A stretch of DNA of 64,000 nucleotides from Methylotenera sp. (GCA_009693255.1 SHXQ01000003.1:94472-158471); one strand, 5' to 3'. Positions 48,349 to 56,578 are shown, numbered from the stretch's first letter. Translations and numbers: made by a program. The notes: generated by a model not told the origin, from the sequence alone.

Positions 48349-49302
48349 ATGGCAAGTTTATTAGAGCAATTAAAGACCATGACCACAATCGTGGCAGATA
48401 CGGGTGATGTTGAGGCGATTAAAGCGGTTAAGCCTGTAGATGCAACAACTAATCCATCATTAGTTTTAAAGGCAAGCCAATTACCACAATACGCGCCATT
48501 AATTGAAACTGCTATTGCTTATGCAAAAGCACAGGGGGGTACTAAAGCGCAACAAATTGACAGTGCTGCTGACAAATTAGCGGTGTTGATTGGTGCTGAA
48601 ATTACCAAAGAAGTACCAGGCCGCATTTCAACTGAAGTGGATGCGCGTTTATCTTTTGATTTAGATGCAATGGTGGCTAAAGGCCGTAAATTGATTGCGC
48701 TTTACGCAGAATCAGGTATCAGCAAAGACCGCGTGTTGATTAAATTAGCTTCAACATGGGAAGGCATTAAAGCTGGCGAAATCTTAGAAAAAGAAGGCAT
48801 CCAATGTAACCTCACATTGTTATTCGGTTTCGGCCAAGCACGCGCATGTGCTGAAGCTGGCGTATTCTTGGTTTCACCATTCGTTGGTCGTATTTTAGAC
48901 TGGTACAAGGCTAAAAACCCAACAACAGAATACACACAAGAAACAGATCCTGGTGTTGTTTCAGTGCGTGCAATTTACGCATACTACAAAGCACACGGCT
49001 ACAAAACAGTGGTGATGGGCGCTTCATTCCGTAACACTGGCGAGTTGATTGCACTTGCGGGTTGCGATCGTCTAACGGTTTCACCAAACTTATTGCAAGA
49101 TTTGGCAGCAACAGAAGGGACTTTAGTGCAAGTGATGAAAGACACAGGCGCAACTAAAACAGCCCCAGCAAAAATGACTGAAGCAGAGTTCCGTTTTGAA
49201 TTAAACCAAGATGCAATGGCGATTGAAAAATTGTCAGAAGGTATTCGCGGTTTTGTGGCTGATCAAAACAAACTTGAAGCAGCTTTAAGCGAGAAACTAT
49301 AA
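48349..49302 (+). CDS. tal: Transaldolase
   Basis: A 317-aa class I transaldolase of the sugar-rearrangement branch of the RuMP cycle. Motifs are [24 protein letters not shown] and [17 protein letters not shown], with the Schiff-base lysine in the IKLAST segment. An AGGAGG ribosome-binding site lies 7 nt before the ATG. Codon use is biased toward A- and T-ending codons, as in hps, consistent with high expression. It is followed by a terminator and hps. Confidence 0.97.
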   Translation: MASLLEQLKTMTTIVADTGDVEAIKAVKPVDATTNPSLVLKASQLPQYAPLIETAIAYAKAQGGTKAQQIDSAADKLAVLIGAEITKEVPGRISTEVDARLSFDLDAMVAKGRKLIALYAESGISKDRVLIKLASTWEGIKAGEILEKEGIQCNLTLLFGFGQARACAEAGVFLVSPFVGRILDWYKAKNPTTEYTQETDPGVVSVRAIYAYYKAHGYKTVVMGASFRNTGELIALAGCDRLTVSPNLLQDLAATEGTLVQVMKDTGATKTAPAKMTEAEFRFELNQDAMAIEKLSEGIRGFVADQNKLEAALSEKL

Positions 49303-49321
49303 TCGTCTTTGATAACTATTT

Positions 49322-49363
49322 TGTAATCAAAGTGTAATCAAAGTGTAATCAAAGTGTAATCAA
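49322..49363 (+). repeat. Tandem 11-bp repeats upstream of hps
   Basis: The unit TGTAATCAAAG occurs three times without any mismatch (49322, 49333, 49344) followed by a fourth partial copy TGTAATCAA (49355-49363). The 11-bp period is close to one DNA helical turn. The array ends 12 bp before the likely hps -35 box. Confidence 0.9.
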
Positions 49364-49375
49364 GCAAGTTTAGAA

Positions 49376-49404
49376 TTGACATATACTTACTGGGCATTTA
49401 ATAT
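49376..49404 (+). promoter_or_regulatory. Likely sigma-70 promoter of hps
   Basis: A perfect TTGACA (49376-49381), a 17-bp spacer and TAATAT (49399-49404) lie directly downstream of the tandem repeats. The transcript would have a 5' leader of about 130 nt. The -10 box falls in the loop of the tal terminator. Confidence 0.5.
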
Positions 49405-49421
49405 AAGTGTCCAGTTTTTTT
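49389..49421 (+). terminator. Terminator of tal
   Basis: ACTGGGCA (49389-49396) pairs with TGTCCAGT (49408-49415, one G-U pair) around an 11-nt loop, followed by seven Ts. It should end tal transcripts before hps. Confidence 0.7.
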
Positions 49422-49541
49422 GTAAGACAAGAATTGTAGTGTAAAAGCTTTCATAACTAGCGCTTAGTTTTTGATTTGGTTTTATTACTAAAATAGCAAT
49501 AAATCAGTAACATTTTAAAAATTATTAAACGGAGAAGCACC

Positions 49542-50174
49542 ATGGCATTAACACAAATGGCATTAGATTCATTAGATTTTGACGGTACAGTTGCTTTAGC
49601 AACATTAGTAGCACCACACGTAGATATTCTTGAAATTGGTACACCATGCATTAAGCACAACGGTGTTAAATTACTTGAAGTTTTACGCGCTAAATTCCCA
49701 AACAACAAAATCTTAGTTGACTTGAAAACTATGGATGCTGGTTTCTACGAAGCTGAGCCATTCTACAAAGCTGGTGCAGATATCTGTACAGTTTTAGGTT
49801 GTGCTGATATCGGTACGATCAAAGGTATCATTGATGTTGCTAACAAATACGGTAAAAAAGCACAAGTTGACTTGATCAACGTTGCTGATAAAGCTGCTAA
49901 AACTAAAGAAGTTGTTGCTGCTGGCGCGCACATCATTGGCGTTCACACTGGTTTAGATCAACAAGCTGCTGGTCAAACACCATTCAATGACTTAGCGATG
50001 GTTGCTGCTTTAGGTTTAAAAGTAGAAATCTCAGTTGCTGGTGGCGTTAAAGCTTCTACAGCGCAACAAGTTAAAGATGCTGGTGCAACAATTATTGTTG
50101 CCGGTGCTGCTATCTACGGCGCTACTGACCCTGCTGCTGCTGCTGCTGAAATCACAGCTATTGCTCACGCTTAA
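49542..50174 (+). CDS. hps: 3-Hexulose-6-phosphate synthase
   Basis: A 210-aa TIM-barrel aldolase condensing formaldehyde with ribulose 5-phosphate, the fixation step of the RuMP cycle. It shows LEIGTPCIKHNGVKLLE, ILVDLKTMDAGFYEAEPFYKAGAD, VDLINVADK, IIGVHTGLDQQA and SVAGGVKAST, all standard for HPS. GGAG precedes the ATG by 8 nt. Codon choice is extreme (nearly always GCT, GTT, GGT, AAA, TTA), marking one of the most expressed genes here. It is transcribed separately from hpi, with a strong terminator between. Confidence 0.97.
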   Translation: MALTQMALDSLDFDGTVALATLVAPHVDILEIGTPCIKHNGVKLLEVLRAKFPNNKILVDLKTMDAGFYEAEPFYKAGADICTVLGCADIGTIKGIIDVANKYGKKAQVDLINVADKAAKTKEVVAAGAHIIGVHTGLDQQAAGQTPFNDLAMVAALGLKVEISVAGGVKASTAQQVKDAGATIIVAGAAIYGATDPAAAAAEITAIAHA

Positions 50175-50232
50175 GCTAAGCATTGGTTTTAATTAACCAA
50201 ATCCAATAAGAAATTATTGAATTGAGTAAATG

Positions 50233-50270
50233 AAAAATCCTGATTCAGCAATGAATCAGGATTTTTTTTA
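50233..50270 (+). terminator. Rho-independent terminator of hps
   Basis: AAAAATCCTGATTC (50233-50246) pairs with GAATCAGGATTTTT, a long stem with a 6-nt loop, followed by a T-run of eight. It sits between hps and hpi. Confidence 0.93.
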
Positions 50271-50316
50271 ACAGTACACGTATTAAAAGTGTGCTTGAAT
50301 AATTAAGGAAAACATC

Positions 50317-50853
50317 ATGAGTCATCAAAAATTAATTTTAGACAGATTAACCACCATCTTGTCAGAAACAGATAACAGTTACGCAGAAAAATTATTAAAA
50401 ATGGTGGATGAAGCTGGCCGCATTTTTATCGGTGGCGCTGGTCGTTCGTTGCTTGTTTCACGATTCTTTGCTATGCGCTTAGTGCATGCTGGTTACAATG
50501 TAAGCATGATTGGTGAAGTGGTTACTCCAGCGATTAAAGCCGATGATTTGTTGTTACTCGTTTCAGGTTCAGGCGGCACAGAAACTTTATTACCATTTGT
50601 TAAAAAAGCAAGCTCAGTAGGCGCTAAATTGGCAGTAGTTTCCATGAAAGCAAAATCTGCAATGGCAGACGTCGCTGATTTGAACATCCAAATTGGTAAT
50701 GACAATAGCTTTCCACTGACAAAAGGTATGCCGATGGGTGCTCAATTTGAGTTGTCTGCTTTAGTTTTCTTAGAAGCGGTTATTGCGGATAATATTTTCG
50801 CAAAAGGTTTAACTGAAGAAGGTATGCGCGCTATTCATGCTAATTTGGAATAA
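50317..50853 (+). CDS. hxlB: 6-Phospho-3-hexuloisomerase
   Basis: A 178-aa SIS-domain protein converting hexulose 6-phosphate to fructose 6-phosphate, the second RuMP step. Motifs are GGAGRSLLVSRFFAMRLVHAGY, LLLLVSGSGGTETLLPFVKKA and GAQFELSALVFLEAVI. AAGGA precedes the ATG. Codon bias resembles hps but is milder. It lies between two strong terminators, so it either has its own promoter or depends on read-through from hps. Confidence 0.96.
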   Translation: MSHQKLILDRLTTILSETDNSYAEKLLKMVDEAGRIFIGGAGRSLLVSRFFAMRLVHAGYNVSMIGEVVTPAIKADDLLLLVSGSGGTETLLPFVKKASSVGAKLAVVSMKAKSAMADVADLNIQIGNDNSFPLTKGMPMGAQFELSALVFLEAVIADNIFAKGLTEEGMRAIHANLE

Positions 50854-50887
50854 TACAAAATCAGATTGATTTAACACTGCTGTGCAG

Positions 50888-50917
50888 AAGAAGCCCGTTT
50901 AGACGGGCTTCTTTTAT
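50888..50917. terminator. Bidirectional terminator after hxlB
   Basis: AAGAAGCCCGT and ACGGGCTTCTT form a perfect 11-bp stem with a TTAG loop between the convergent hxlB and HisA-like genes. T-rich runs follow on the plus strand. Confidence 0.88.
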
Positions 50918-51627
50918 TGGGTTAACCTTTTTATATCCTGGCTTGAAATTTTCTGTTGATGTAAAGCGGTAGCCACTAAAGCACCAGTTACGCCTAATTG
51001 TTTGAGCATGATTAAATCAGCGGCATCTCTAATACCGCCAGCGGCATAGATATTAAAGTATTTGGCGCGACTAATAATTTCCGCCAATAAGCCTTGATTC
51101 ACCCCTTGGTTAGCGCCCACATGCGCCAATGACATCACAATCACATCTTGTGGCCAATAATCGGTATTTGTCAGCAGTTCTGCTGGCCCTTGATAGCCGT
51201 GCGGAAAAAAGTCTAGTGACAATATAAATGGCTGCTGATGATGATTAAGTGAACGATAGCGGTCTATCTGTGTGAAATTTTCGCTGCCTATAACTAAGCG
51301 AACGTTAAGTTTTTGCCAAGTATTTAGCTCTGTTTGGCTCTTGATCCCAGCATCCAGAAAAATTGATAATTGGGGGAAGTGTAGGCTGATGGCTTCAATC
51401 ACATTATAATTTGTGCTGACACTAGCTCTTGTTTTTTGGATGGCATTTAAATCGGCGATATATAATTGTGTAAATGGGTAAAGCGCTAATAAGGCTGAAA
51501 CAATATCTAATGGTTTGCTAGTCGCGCTAAGCTGTGATTGTATCGCTTGGTAATGTTGCCTCTTACCTTTTTTGGCATGCACAACCACGCCATCTAATAA
51601 GTCAATTACTGGGATTATTTGCATCAT
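50914..51627 (-). CDS. HisA/HisF-like TIM-barrel protein of the C1 island
   Basis: A 237-aa half-barrel-duplicated TIM protein. It opens MMQIIPVIDLLDGVVVHAKK, like HisA (IPAIDLxxGxxVR), and has a LYIADLNAI strand, IFLDAGIK and the late phosphate site YAAGGIRDAADL. It is diverged from true HisA and lies in no histidine operon. HisA-like proteins of this type are found in the H4MPT-linked gene sets of methylotrophs. The reaction is unknown; a furan- or pterin-side step in cofactor synthesis is possible. It is divergent from the ATP-grasp gene, with overlapping 5' ends. Confidence 0.8.
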   Translation of the reverse strand: MMQIIPVIDLLDGVVVHAKKGKRQHYQAIQSQLSATSKPLDIVSALLALYPFTQLYIADLNAIQKTRASVSTNYNVIEAISLHFPQLSIFLDAGIKSQTELNTWQKLNVRLVIGSENFTQIDRYRSLNHHQQPFILSLDFFPHGYQGPAELLTNTDYWPQDVIVMSLAHVGANQGVNQGLLAEIISRAKYFNIYAAGGIRDAADLIMLKQLGVTGALVATALHQQKISSQDIKRLTQ

Positions 51628-52666
51628 CGAAAAACTTCAAAAATTATTAGTATGTGAGTTTATCACTAGTGGTGGTTTTAGTGACGCGCCATTGCCTGAG
51701 GCGCTTGCAAAGGAAGGCGCTGCCATGCGTGATGCTTTATTACGCGACTTGAGCGAGCTTAAGCAATACCAACTCTTGAGCTTGCATGACGCGCGCTTGC
51801 CACCATCCGCTTATGTCAATAAAAGCATGTTAGTCGCGGCAGGTGAATTCAAAAAAGTATTTAAAAAAGCACTTAAACAAGCCGATTTAGTTTGGTTGAT
51901 TGCACCAGAAACTGCTGGTCATTTGCTGGAACTCACTGAGCTGTGTTTGGCGGCTGAAGCGCAAGAGCAGGGCGCCATTTTCTTGGGTTGTGGTTATGAT
52001 GCCACTTTATTGGGCACCAGTAAAACTCTGAGTTTTGAAGCCTTGAAAGCCGCGGGCATTAATACCTTGCCGGTATTTTCCGGTAAAGATTTAATGCAAG
52101 CAGAATATTTTTCTGAGCGATTACAGCTAAACGTAGAAAAATGGGTCGCTAAGCCCGAAGATGGTGCGGGCTGTGAGGGCATTCGATTATTTAATTCGCT
52201 AGAGGATTTAAGATCTTGGTTGGCACAAGATGGGCGATATTGGCATTATTTTGCGCAGCCTTTTCAGCAGGGTTTAGTGGCGAGTTTATCTATGATTTGC
52301 CGTGAGGGTAAAGGCTGGTTATTAAGTTGCAACCAGCAGCATATTCTATGTGATGGCAGCCAGTTTAAGTTAACTGGCATCAGTATTAACGGCATGCAGG
52401 CTTATCGGCAACGCTTTGAAACGCTAGCGAGACAAGTCGCTAAAATACTGCCTGATGCGCTTGGCTATATCGGGGTGGATGTGATTGTTGATGTGGCGCA
52501 TGACGAAATTTTCGTGATCGACATTAACCCGCGCTTAACCAGTAGTTATGCAGGTTTGCAAGGGGCGATAGGGCATAACCCAGCGAAAATTATTTTAGAT
52601 TGTCAATTAGCGCCACAATTTAAATTGCCGGTTGTGCAAAAAAATATTGTCGAGATTCTACTGTGA
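51572..52666 (+). CDS. ATP-grasp ligase, MfnD-like candidate
   Basis: An ATP-grasp protein with the conserved N-terminus LLVCEFITSGGF, KPEDGAGCEGIRLFNS as nucleotide loop and IFVIDINPRLTSSYAGLQGAIG as magnesium site. It fits the fold of the archaeal tyramine-glutamate ligase MfnD of methanofuran synthesis. Homologous sequence begins near 51640, but the only standard start before it is TTG at 51572, inside the divergent HisA-like gene. An ATC at 51623, with GGGA 8 nt upstream, is an alternative (347 aa). Its stop overlaps the next GTG start by 4 bp. Confidence 0.83.
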   Translation: MACTTTPSNKSITGIICIIEKLQKLLVCEFITSGGFSDAPLPEALAKEGAAMRDALLRDLSELKQYQLLSLHDARLPPSAYVNKSMLVAAGEFKKVFKKALKQADLVWLIAPETAGHLLELTELCLAAEAQEQGAIFLGCGYDATLLGTSKTLSFEALKAAGINTLPVFSGKDLMQAEYFSERLQLNVEKWVAKPEDGAGCEGIRLFNSLEDLRSWLAQDGRYWHYFAQPFQQGLVASLSMICREGKGWLLSCNQQHILCDGSQFKLTGISINGMQAYRQRFETLARQVAKILPDALGYIGVDVIVDVAHDEIFVIDINPRLTSSYAGLQGAIGHNPAKIILDCQLAPQFKLPVVQKNIVEILL

Positions 52667-53778
52667 ACCACGCATTGATCATTCCGCTGGCGGCTTTGCC
52701 CGATAGATATGTGGCGAAAGTGGCAAAAAACAGCATAGGCTGGGATATCGGTGGCGCACACTTAAAAGCTGTGCAGATTGATGCTAGGGGTAGTGTGTTG
52801 GCTGTAAGTCAAGTGTACTGCCCTTTGTGGCGTGGCTTACCTGAGTTAGATCGTGCAATAGATGAAGTGTTGTCTATACTTAGGCTAGAGTCGTATGCTA
52901 CTAGCCACTTTGTTACCATGACAGGCGAGCTTGCAGATATTTTTCCTAATCGCCATGCTGGGGTAGTGCAAATTGCGCATTTTGTGGCGCAAAAGTTCTC
53001 AGGAAACATTATGTTTTATGCGGGGTATGATGGCTTTGTGCCGGCTGGTGAGGTTGGCGCGCATGCCGTCAGTATTGCTTCAATGAATTGGCTGGCAAGT
53101 GTGCAATACCTTGCACACAATAAGTCGCAGGCTTTATTTTTGGATATTGGTAGCACCACCACAGATATTGCATTAATTTTAGAGGGCAAGCCCTGTGTAC
53201 TTGGTTTTACTGATGCAATGCGCTTGCAAACAGATGAATTAGTTTATAGCGGGGTGGTGCGTACACCATTGATGGCGATTGCACAAAAAATAGCGTTCGC
53301 AGGGCATATCGTGAATGTGACAGCTGAACACTTTGCTACCACGGCTGATGTATATACGCTTACGGGTGATTTAGCGTGTACGAAAAATAGCGCAGAAACG
53401 TCTGATGGTGCTGATAAAAGTGTAGAAGCTTGTGCGCGACGCATTGCAAGAATGATCGGTTGGGATGCGCAAGACGCCCCATTACCTGCTTGGCGAAATT
53501 TAGCCCACGCATTTAAAAATGCACAATTAACTCAAATTAAGCAAGCTATGTTGCGGAAAATCGCCTTGCTAGAAGACCATAGCGACTTGTGTGTGGTGGG
53601 CGCAGGCGCAGGAGATTTTTTGGTAGCTACGTTAGCGCAAGAATTGGGTTTGAAGTATGCCTCTATCGCTCAATTTATTGTTGTGGCCCAAGCAGCAAAA
53701 AACACGGATGAAGCCATAACGATGGCGGCGCTGTGCTTTCCGGCCTATGCGGTAGCTTGTTTGGGCGTTGTGGCCTAG
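52663..53778 (+). CDS. mfnF: MfnF-like H4MPT-linked C1 transfer pathway protein (ASKHA fold)
   Basis: A 371-aa sugar-kinase/hydantoinase-fold protein with phosphate-binding loops IGWDIGGAHLKAVQ and LFLDIGSTTTDIALI, and a C-terminal VVGAGAGDFLVATLAQELG. This family is annotated as an H4MPT-linked C1 transfer protein. It includes archaeal MfnF, which joins the aminomethylfuran part to gamma-glutamyl-tyramine in methanofuran. Here it starts with GTG overlapping the ATP-grasp stop (GTGA). The MfnF role in methylofuran synthesis is inferred from family and neighbours. Confidence 0.82.
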   Translation: MNHALIIPLAALPDRYVAKVAKNSIGWDIGGAHLKAVQIDARGSVLAVSQVYCPLWRGLPELDRAIDEVLSILRLESYATSHFVTMTGELADIFPNRHAGVVQIAHFVAQKFSGNIMFYAGYDGFVPAGEVGAHAVSIASMNWLASVQYLAHNKSQALFLDIGSTTTDIALILEGKPCVLGFTDAMRLQTDELVYSGVVRTPLMAIAQKIAFAGHIVNVTAEHFATTADVYTLTGDLACTKNSAETSDGADKSVEACARRIARMIGWDAQDAPLPAWRNLAHAFKNAQLTQIKQAMLRKIALLEDHSDLCVVGAGAGDFLVATLAQELGLKYASIAQFIVVAQAAKNTDEAITMAALCFPAYAVACLGVVA

Positions 53779-53780
53779 TC

Positions 53781-55205
53781 ATGCTAAAACAACAGCTTAA
53801 ATATCAGCCCAACACTGCACACTTATTTGAGCGCATCGCGCATCGGCCTTGGGCGATATTTTTGGATAGTGGTCGGCCAAAAAGTGAATACGGCCGATTT
53901 GATATTCTGGTCGCCGATCCGTTTGTGACCATTAGCACGATTGAAAGTGACGTAGAAGTATTGCCTAGAGTGCGTACTGAAATTATTCAAAATGGTCTGA
54001 AGACTATTAGTCATGAGGACCCTTTTGCTATTCTCAATCGCCTATTGGCGTCTTACCAAGCTGAACAAAGTAATAATTTACCGTTTGCTGGTGGCGCTGT
54101 GGGCTATTTTTCTTATGATTTAGCGCGGCAACTAGAGCATTTGCCTATGCTGGCACAAAAAGACCTCAGCGTTCCACATATGATGGTGGGTATTTATGAC
54201 TGGGCAGTGCTAGTCGATCATCAAGAACAAACCGCTTGCTTGGTCTCTCATGGCTTTCAGCAATCCACCCATGATCACTGGCAAAGTCTATGTGATTTAT
54301 TCGACAAGCCTACCGCGTTGGCAAATGCGGAAATTAAGTTAAGGGTGGACTTTTCACTGACCAGTGCCGTGACGAGCAATATGAGTTTTTCCCAATATAG
54401 CCTAGCATTTCAGGCGGTTAAAAATTACATTACTAAAGGGGATTGTTATCAAGTCAATCTTGCGCAACGTTTTTCAGCGCGCGCTAGCGGGGATGGTTGG
54501 TTAGCCTATCAGAAACTCAGGGAAATTAGTCCTGCGCCATTTATGGCGTATATGGATTTTGGGTTTTTACAGGTGCTTTCCGGCTCGCCAGAGCGATTTT
54601 TGCAAGTCATAGGCAGTCATGTAGAAACCCGTCCTATTAAAGGCACTAGACCACGCTCTGACGATTTGATGCAAGACCGTAAACTGGCAAGTGATTTGCA
54701 ATCTAGCATTAAGGATCAGGCTGAAAATTTAATGATTGTTGATTTGTTACGTAATGATATTAGCAAAAACTGCAAGATTGGTTCAGTGCAAGCGAACAAG
54801 TTATTTCAGTTACAAAGTTTTGCTAATGTGCACCATTTGGTCAGCATCATCACCGGCAGGCTAGCGGTGGGTAAAACCGCCATTGATTTACTACGGGGAT
54901 GTTTCCCTGGTGGCTCTATCACTGGCGCACCTAAGTTAAGAGCGATGCAGATTATTGAAGCGCTTGAGCCGCATCGCCGCGGGGTGTATTGTGGTGCTAT
55001 TGGCTATATTGGTTTTGATGGCAATATGGATAGTAATATTGCTATTCGTACTGCGGTCTATTCGGTCGCAGCGGACGGTGAAGGTGAAATTAGTTTTTAT
55101 TCAGGCGGTGGCATCGTGGCTGATTCTGACCTAGAAAAAGAATATGCAGAAACGCTGGATAAGGCCTCAAGTCTACTGAAGACCATGCAGTACTTTCAGC
55201 GTTAA
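53781..55205 (+). CDS. pabB: Aminodeoxychorismate synthase component I
   Basis: A 474-aa chorismate-utilising enzyme making 4-amino-4-deoxychorismate, precursor of 4-aminobenzoate. Signatures are KNYITKGDCYQVNLAQRFSA, SGSPERFLQV, TRPIKGTRPR, ENLMIVDLLRNDISKNC and GGSITGAPKLRAMQIIE. The ATG at 53781 is 2 bp after the mfnF stop; an earlier in-frame start inside mfnF is unlikely. 4-Aminobenzoate is the direct substrate of MptG, which explains a pabB copy inside the island. Anthranilate synthase component I is a relative, but the context favours PabB. Confidence 0.93.
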   Translation: MLKQQLKYQPNTAHLFERIAHRPWAIFLDSGRPKSEYGRFDILVADPFVTISTIESDVEVLPRVRTEIIQNGLKTISHEDPFAILNRLLASYQAEQSNNLPFAGGAVGYFSYDLARQLEHLPMLAQKDLSVPHMMVGIYDWAVLVDHQEQTACLVSHGFQQSTHDHWQSLCDLFDKPTALANAEIKLRVDFSLTSAVTSNMSFSQYSLAFQAVKNYITKGDCYQVNLAQRFSARASGDGWLAYQKLREISPAPFMAYMDFGFLQVLSGSPERFLQVIGSHVETRPIKGTRPRSDDLMQDRKLASDLQSSIKDQAENLMIVDLLRNDISKNCKIGSVQANKLFQLQSFANVHHLVSIITGRLAVGKTAIDLLRGCFPGGSITGAPKLRAMQIIEALEPHRRGVYCGAIGYIGFDGNMDSNIAIRTAVYSVAADGEGEISFYSGGGIVADSDLEKEYAETLDKASSLLKTMQYFQR

Positions 55206-55241
55206 TCTATCCATCATCAAAGTATTAGGATGAGCAACTGA

Positions 55242-55877
55242 ATGTGGATCATAAAAATTGGTGGTAGTTTACTCGGCGCGCCAGAGTTACAGTACTGGCT
55301 AGATCTGATCGTTAAATTGAGCAATGGCCAGGTGATTATTGTGCCGGGCGGAGGCTTGTTTGCTAATGCGGTGCGTGAAGCGCAACAACTGAGCAATAGC
55401 AATGACGCCGTTGCACATCAACTGGCTTTGTTGGCGATGGATCAATTTGGAATATTGCTAGCGGGGATGCATGCCGACCTTGTTACCGCAAGCAGTGAAT
55501 TGGAGATTGCGGAGCGTGGCTGGCAGCATCAGGGCATCGTATGGTTACCAAGCAAAATGGTCTTAGCCGATCAAACTATCCCCCAAAATTGGCAGGTGAC
55601 GTCGGATAGTCTCAGTGCCTGGTTAGCCAATAAGCTAGGCGCTGAGCAGTTGATATTGCTTAAGTCTAAATCACTGATTAACGACCAAAAAGATCAATCT
55701 ATCCTCGCACAATGTTTAGTGGAGGAGGATTTAATTGACCCGAATTTTGTGCATTATATCGCGGGTAATAATTATCAAACTTGGCTGTTAAATAAAGCGG
55801 ATTACAGCATATTTGAGCAGGGGTTTAACGTGAAAAGTCTTCAAGAAAAAGGGTTGCGCATCAATACGGATGGCTAG
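55242..55877 (+). CDS. Small amino-acid-kinase-fold protein, MfnE-like candidate
   Basis: A 211-aa member of the aspartokinase/uridylate-kinase fold. Its N-terminal WIIKIGGSLLGAPELQYWL and VIIVPGGGLFANAVREAQ are the two glycine-rich phosphate loops, and QLILLKSKSLI is the late nucleotide strand. It lacks the regulatory domains of aspartokinases. The archaeal aminomethylfuran phosphate kinase MfnE belongs to this small-kinase group, so with MfnF and an MfnD-like ligase adjacent, a role in methylofuran synthesis is plausible but unproven. It ends the C1 island. Confidence 0.78.
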   Translation: MWIIKIGGSLLGAPELQYWLDLIVKLSNGQVIIVPGGGLFANAVREAQQLSNSNDAVAHQLALLAMDQFGILLAGMHADLVTASSELEIAERGWQHQGIVWLPSKMVLADQTIPQNWQVTSDSLSAWLANKLGAEQLILLKSKSLINDQKDQSILAQCLVEEDLIDPNFVHYIAGNNYQTWLLNKADYSIFEQGFNVKSLQEKGLRINTDG

Positions 55878-55909
55878 CTAAAGTCGTTACTGATGGCCAA
55901 CTAAAGTCT

Positions 55910-56215
55910 TCAGGAAAATTTCTCTTTTTCAAAGCGTCCAAAGTGCAACATCATGGTGGGTAAAATCAATAGGTTGAGTATGGTTGAAGTGACTAAGTCG
56001 CCGACAATAATCGTCGCCATAGGCCCTTCAATTTCACGTCCAGGTTGATGGCTACCTAAGGCTAAAGGTAGTAAGCCTAGTGCCGTTACTAAAGCGGTCA
56101 TTAATATTGAGGGTAGCCGCTCAGATGCACCGCGTATGCAGGTTTCTAAGCCCCAAATGCAGTTTTCCTCATCAATTAAGTGTTGATAGTGCGATACCAT
56201 CATAATGGAGTATAG
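55910..56215 (-). pseudogene. C-terminal remnant of a CzcA/CusA-type heavy-metal RND pump
   Basis: On the minus strand about 97 codons read IMMVSHYQHLIDEENCIWGL, then ASERLPSILMTALVTALGLLPLALG, GREIEGPMATIIVGDLVTST and LNLLILPTMMLHFG. This is the last membrane part of HME-family RND pumps, which are normally over 1000 residues. The upstream part (about 56216 onward on the plus coordinate) shows no further similarity, so over 90% of the gene is lost. No membrane-fusion partner lies nearby. Confidence 0.85.
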
Positions 56216-56329
56216 AGATTAGCTTGAAAGTAGAGCATAAAGTAAGCGCTAATCTATGCCTAATGCGCTTGGTCAAAGTTAGGGTGTCTTGATTAATGTG
56301 CTTGTCGAGAGTGCTTAAGTACTTAAACG

Positions 56330-56578
56330 TTAAGCTACAATTTTAGCATGCACAGCACTTAATGCATCTTGTAAGGTTTCTTCGCTTAAGCTGTTAATGG
56401 TCGTGGCTAATAAGTCAGCTGCTTCCACGGTACTAATTGGTAAGTCATGGCTGTCAATTTCAGCAATTAAGCCTGCCGCAGCGCCAGTGACTTTTAATAA
56501 CGATTGGCGCTCACGCATTAAAAGTTCCAACTCAGTGCGCAGCATATTAATTTCGTTTTGATTGATGTTGTTTTGCAT
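56330..56578 (-). CDS. Small hypothetical protein with coiled coil
   Basis: An 82-aa soluble protein, MQNNINQNEINMLRTELELL onward. The first 30 residues predict a heptad-like helix (LRTELELLMRERQSLLKV), and the remainder is helical and alanine-rich (GAAAGLIAEIDS, LSEETLQDALSAVHAKIVA). No known domain is recognised. AGGA lies somewhat far (14 nt) before the ATG. Its regular codon use and plain ORF suggest it is real. Confidence 0.6.
   Translation of the reverse strand: MQNNINQNEINMLRTELELLMRERQSLLKVTGAAAGLIAEIDSHDLPISTVEAADLLATTINSLSEETLQDALSAVHAKIVA

Noticed and set aside
49322..49363. Tandem repeats considered as a CRISPR or plasmid iteron array
   Set aside because: Units are 11 bp and contiguous without spacers, and there are no cas or rep genes nearby; position before a promoter fits regulation better.
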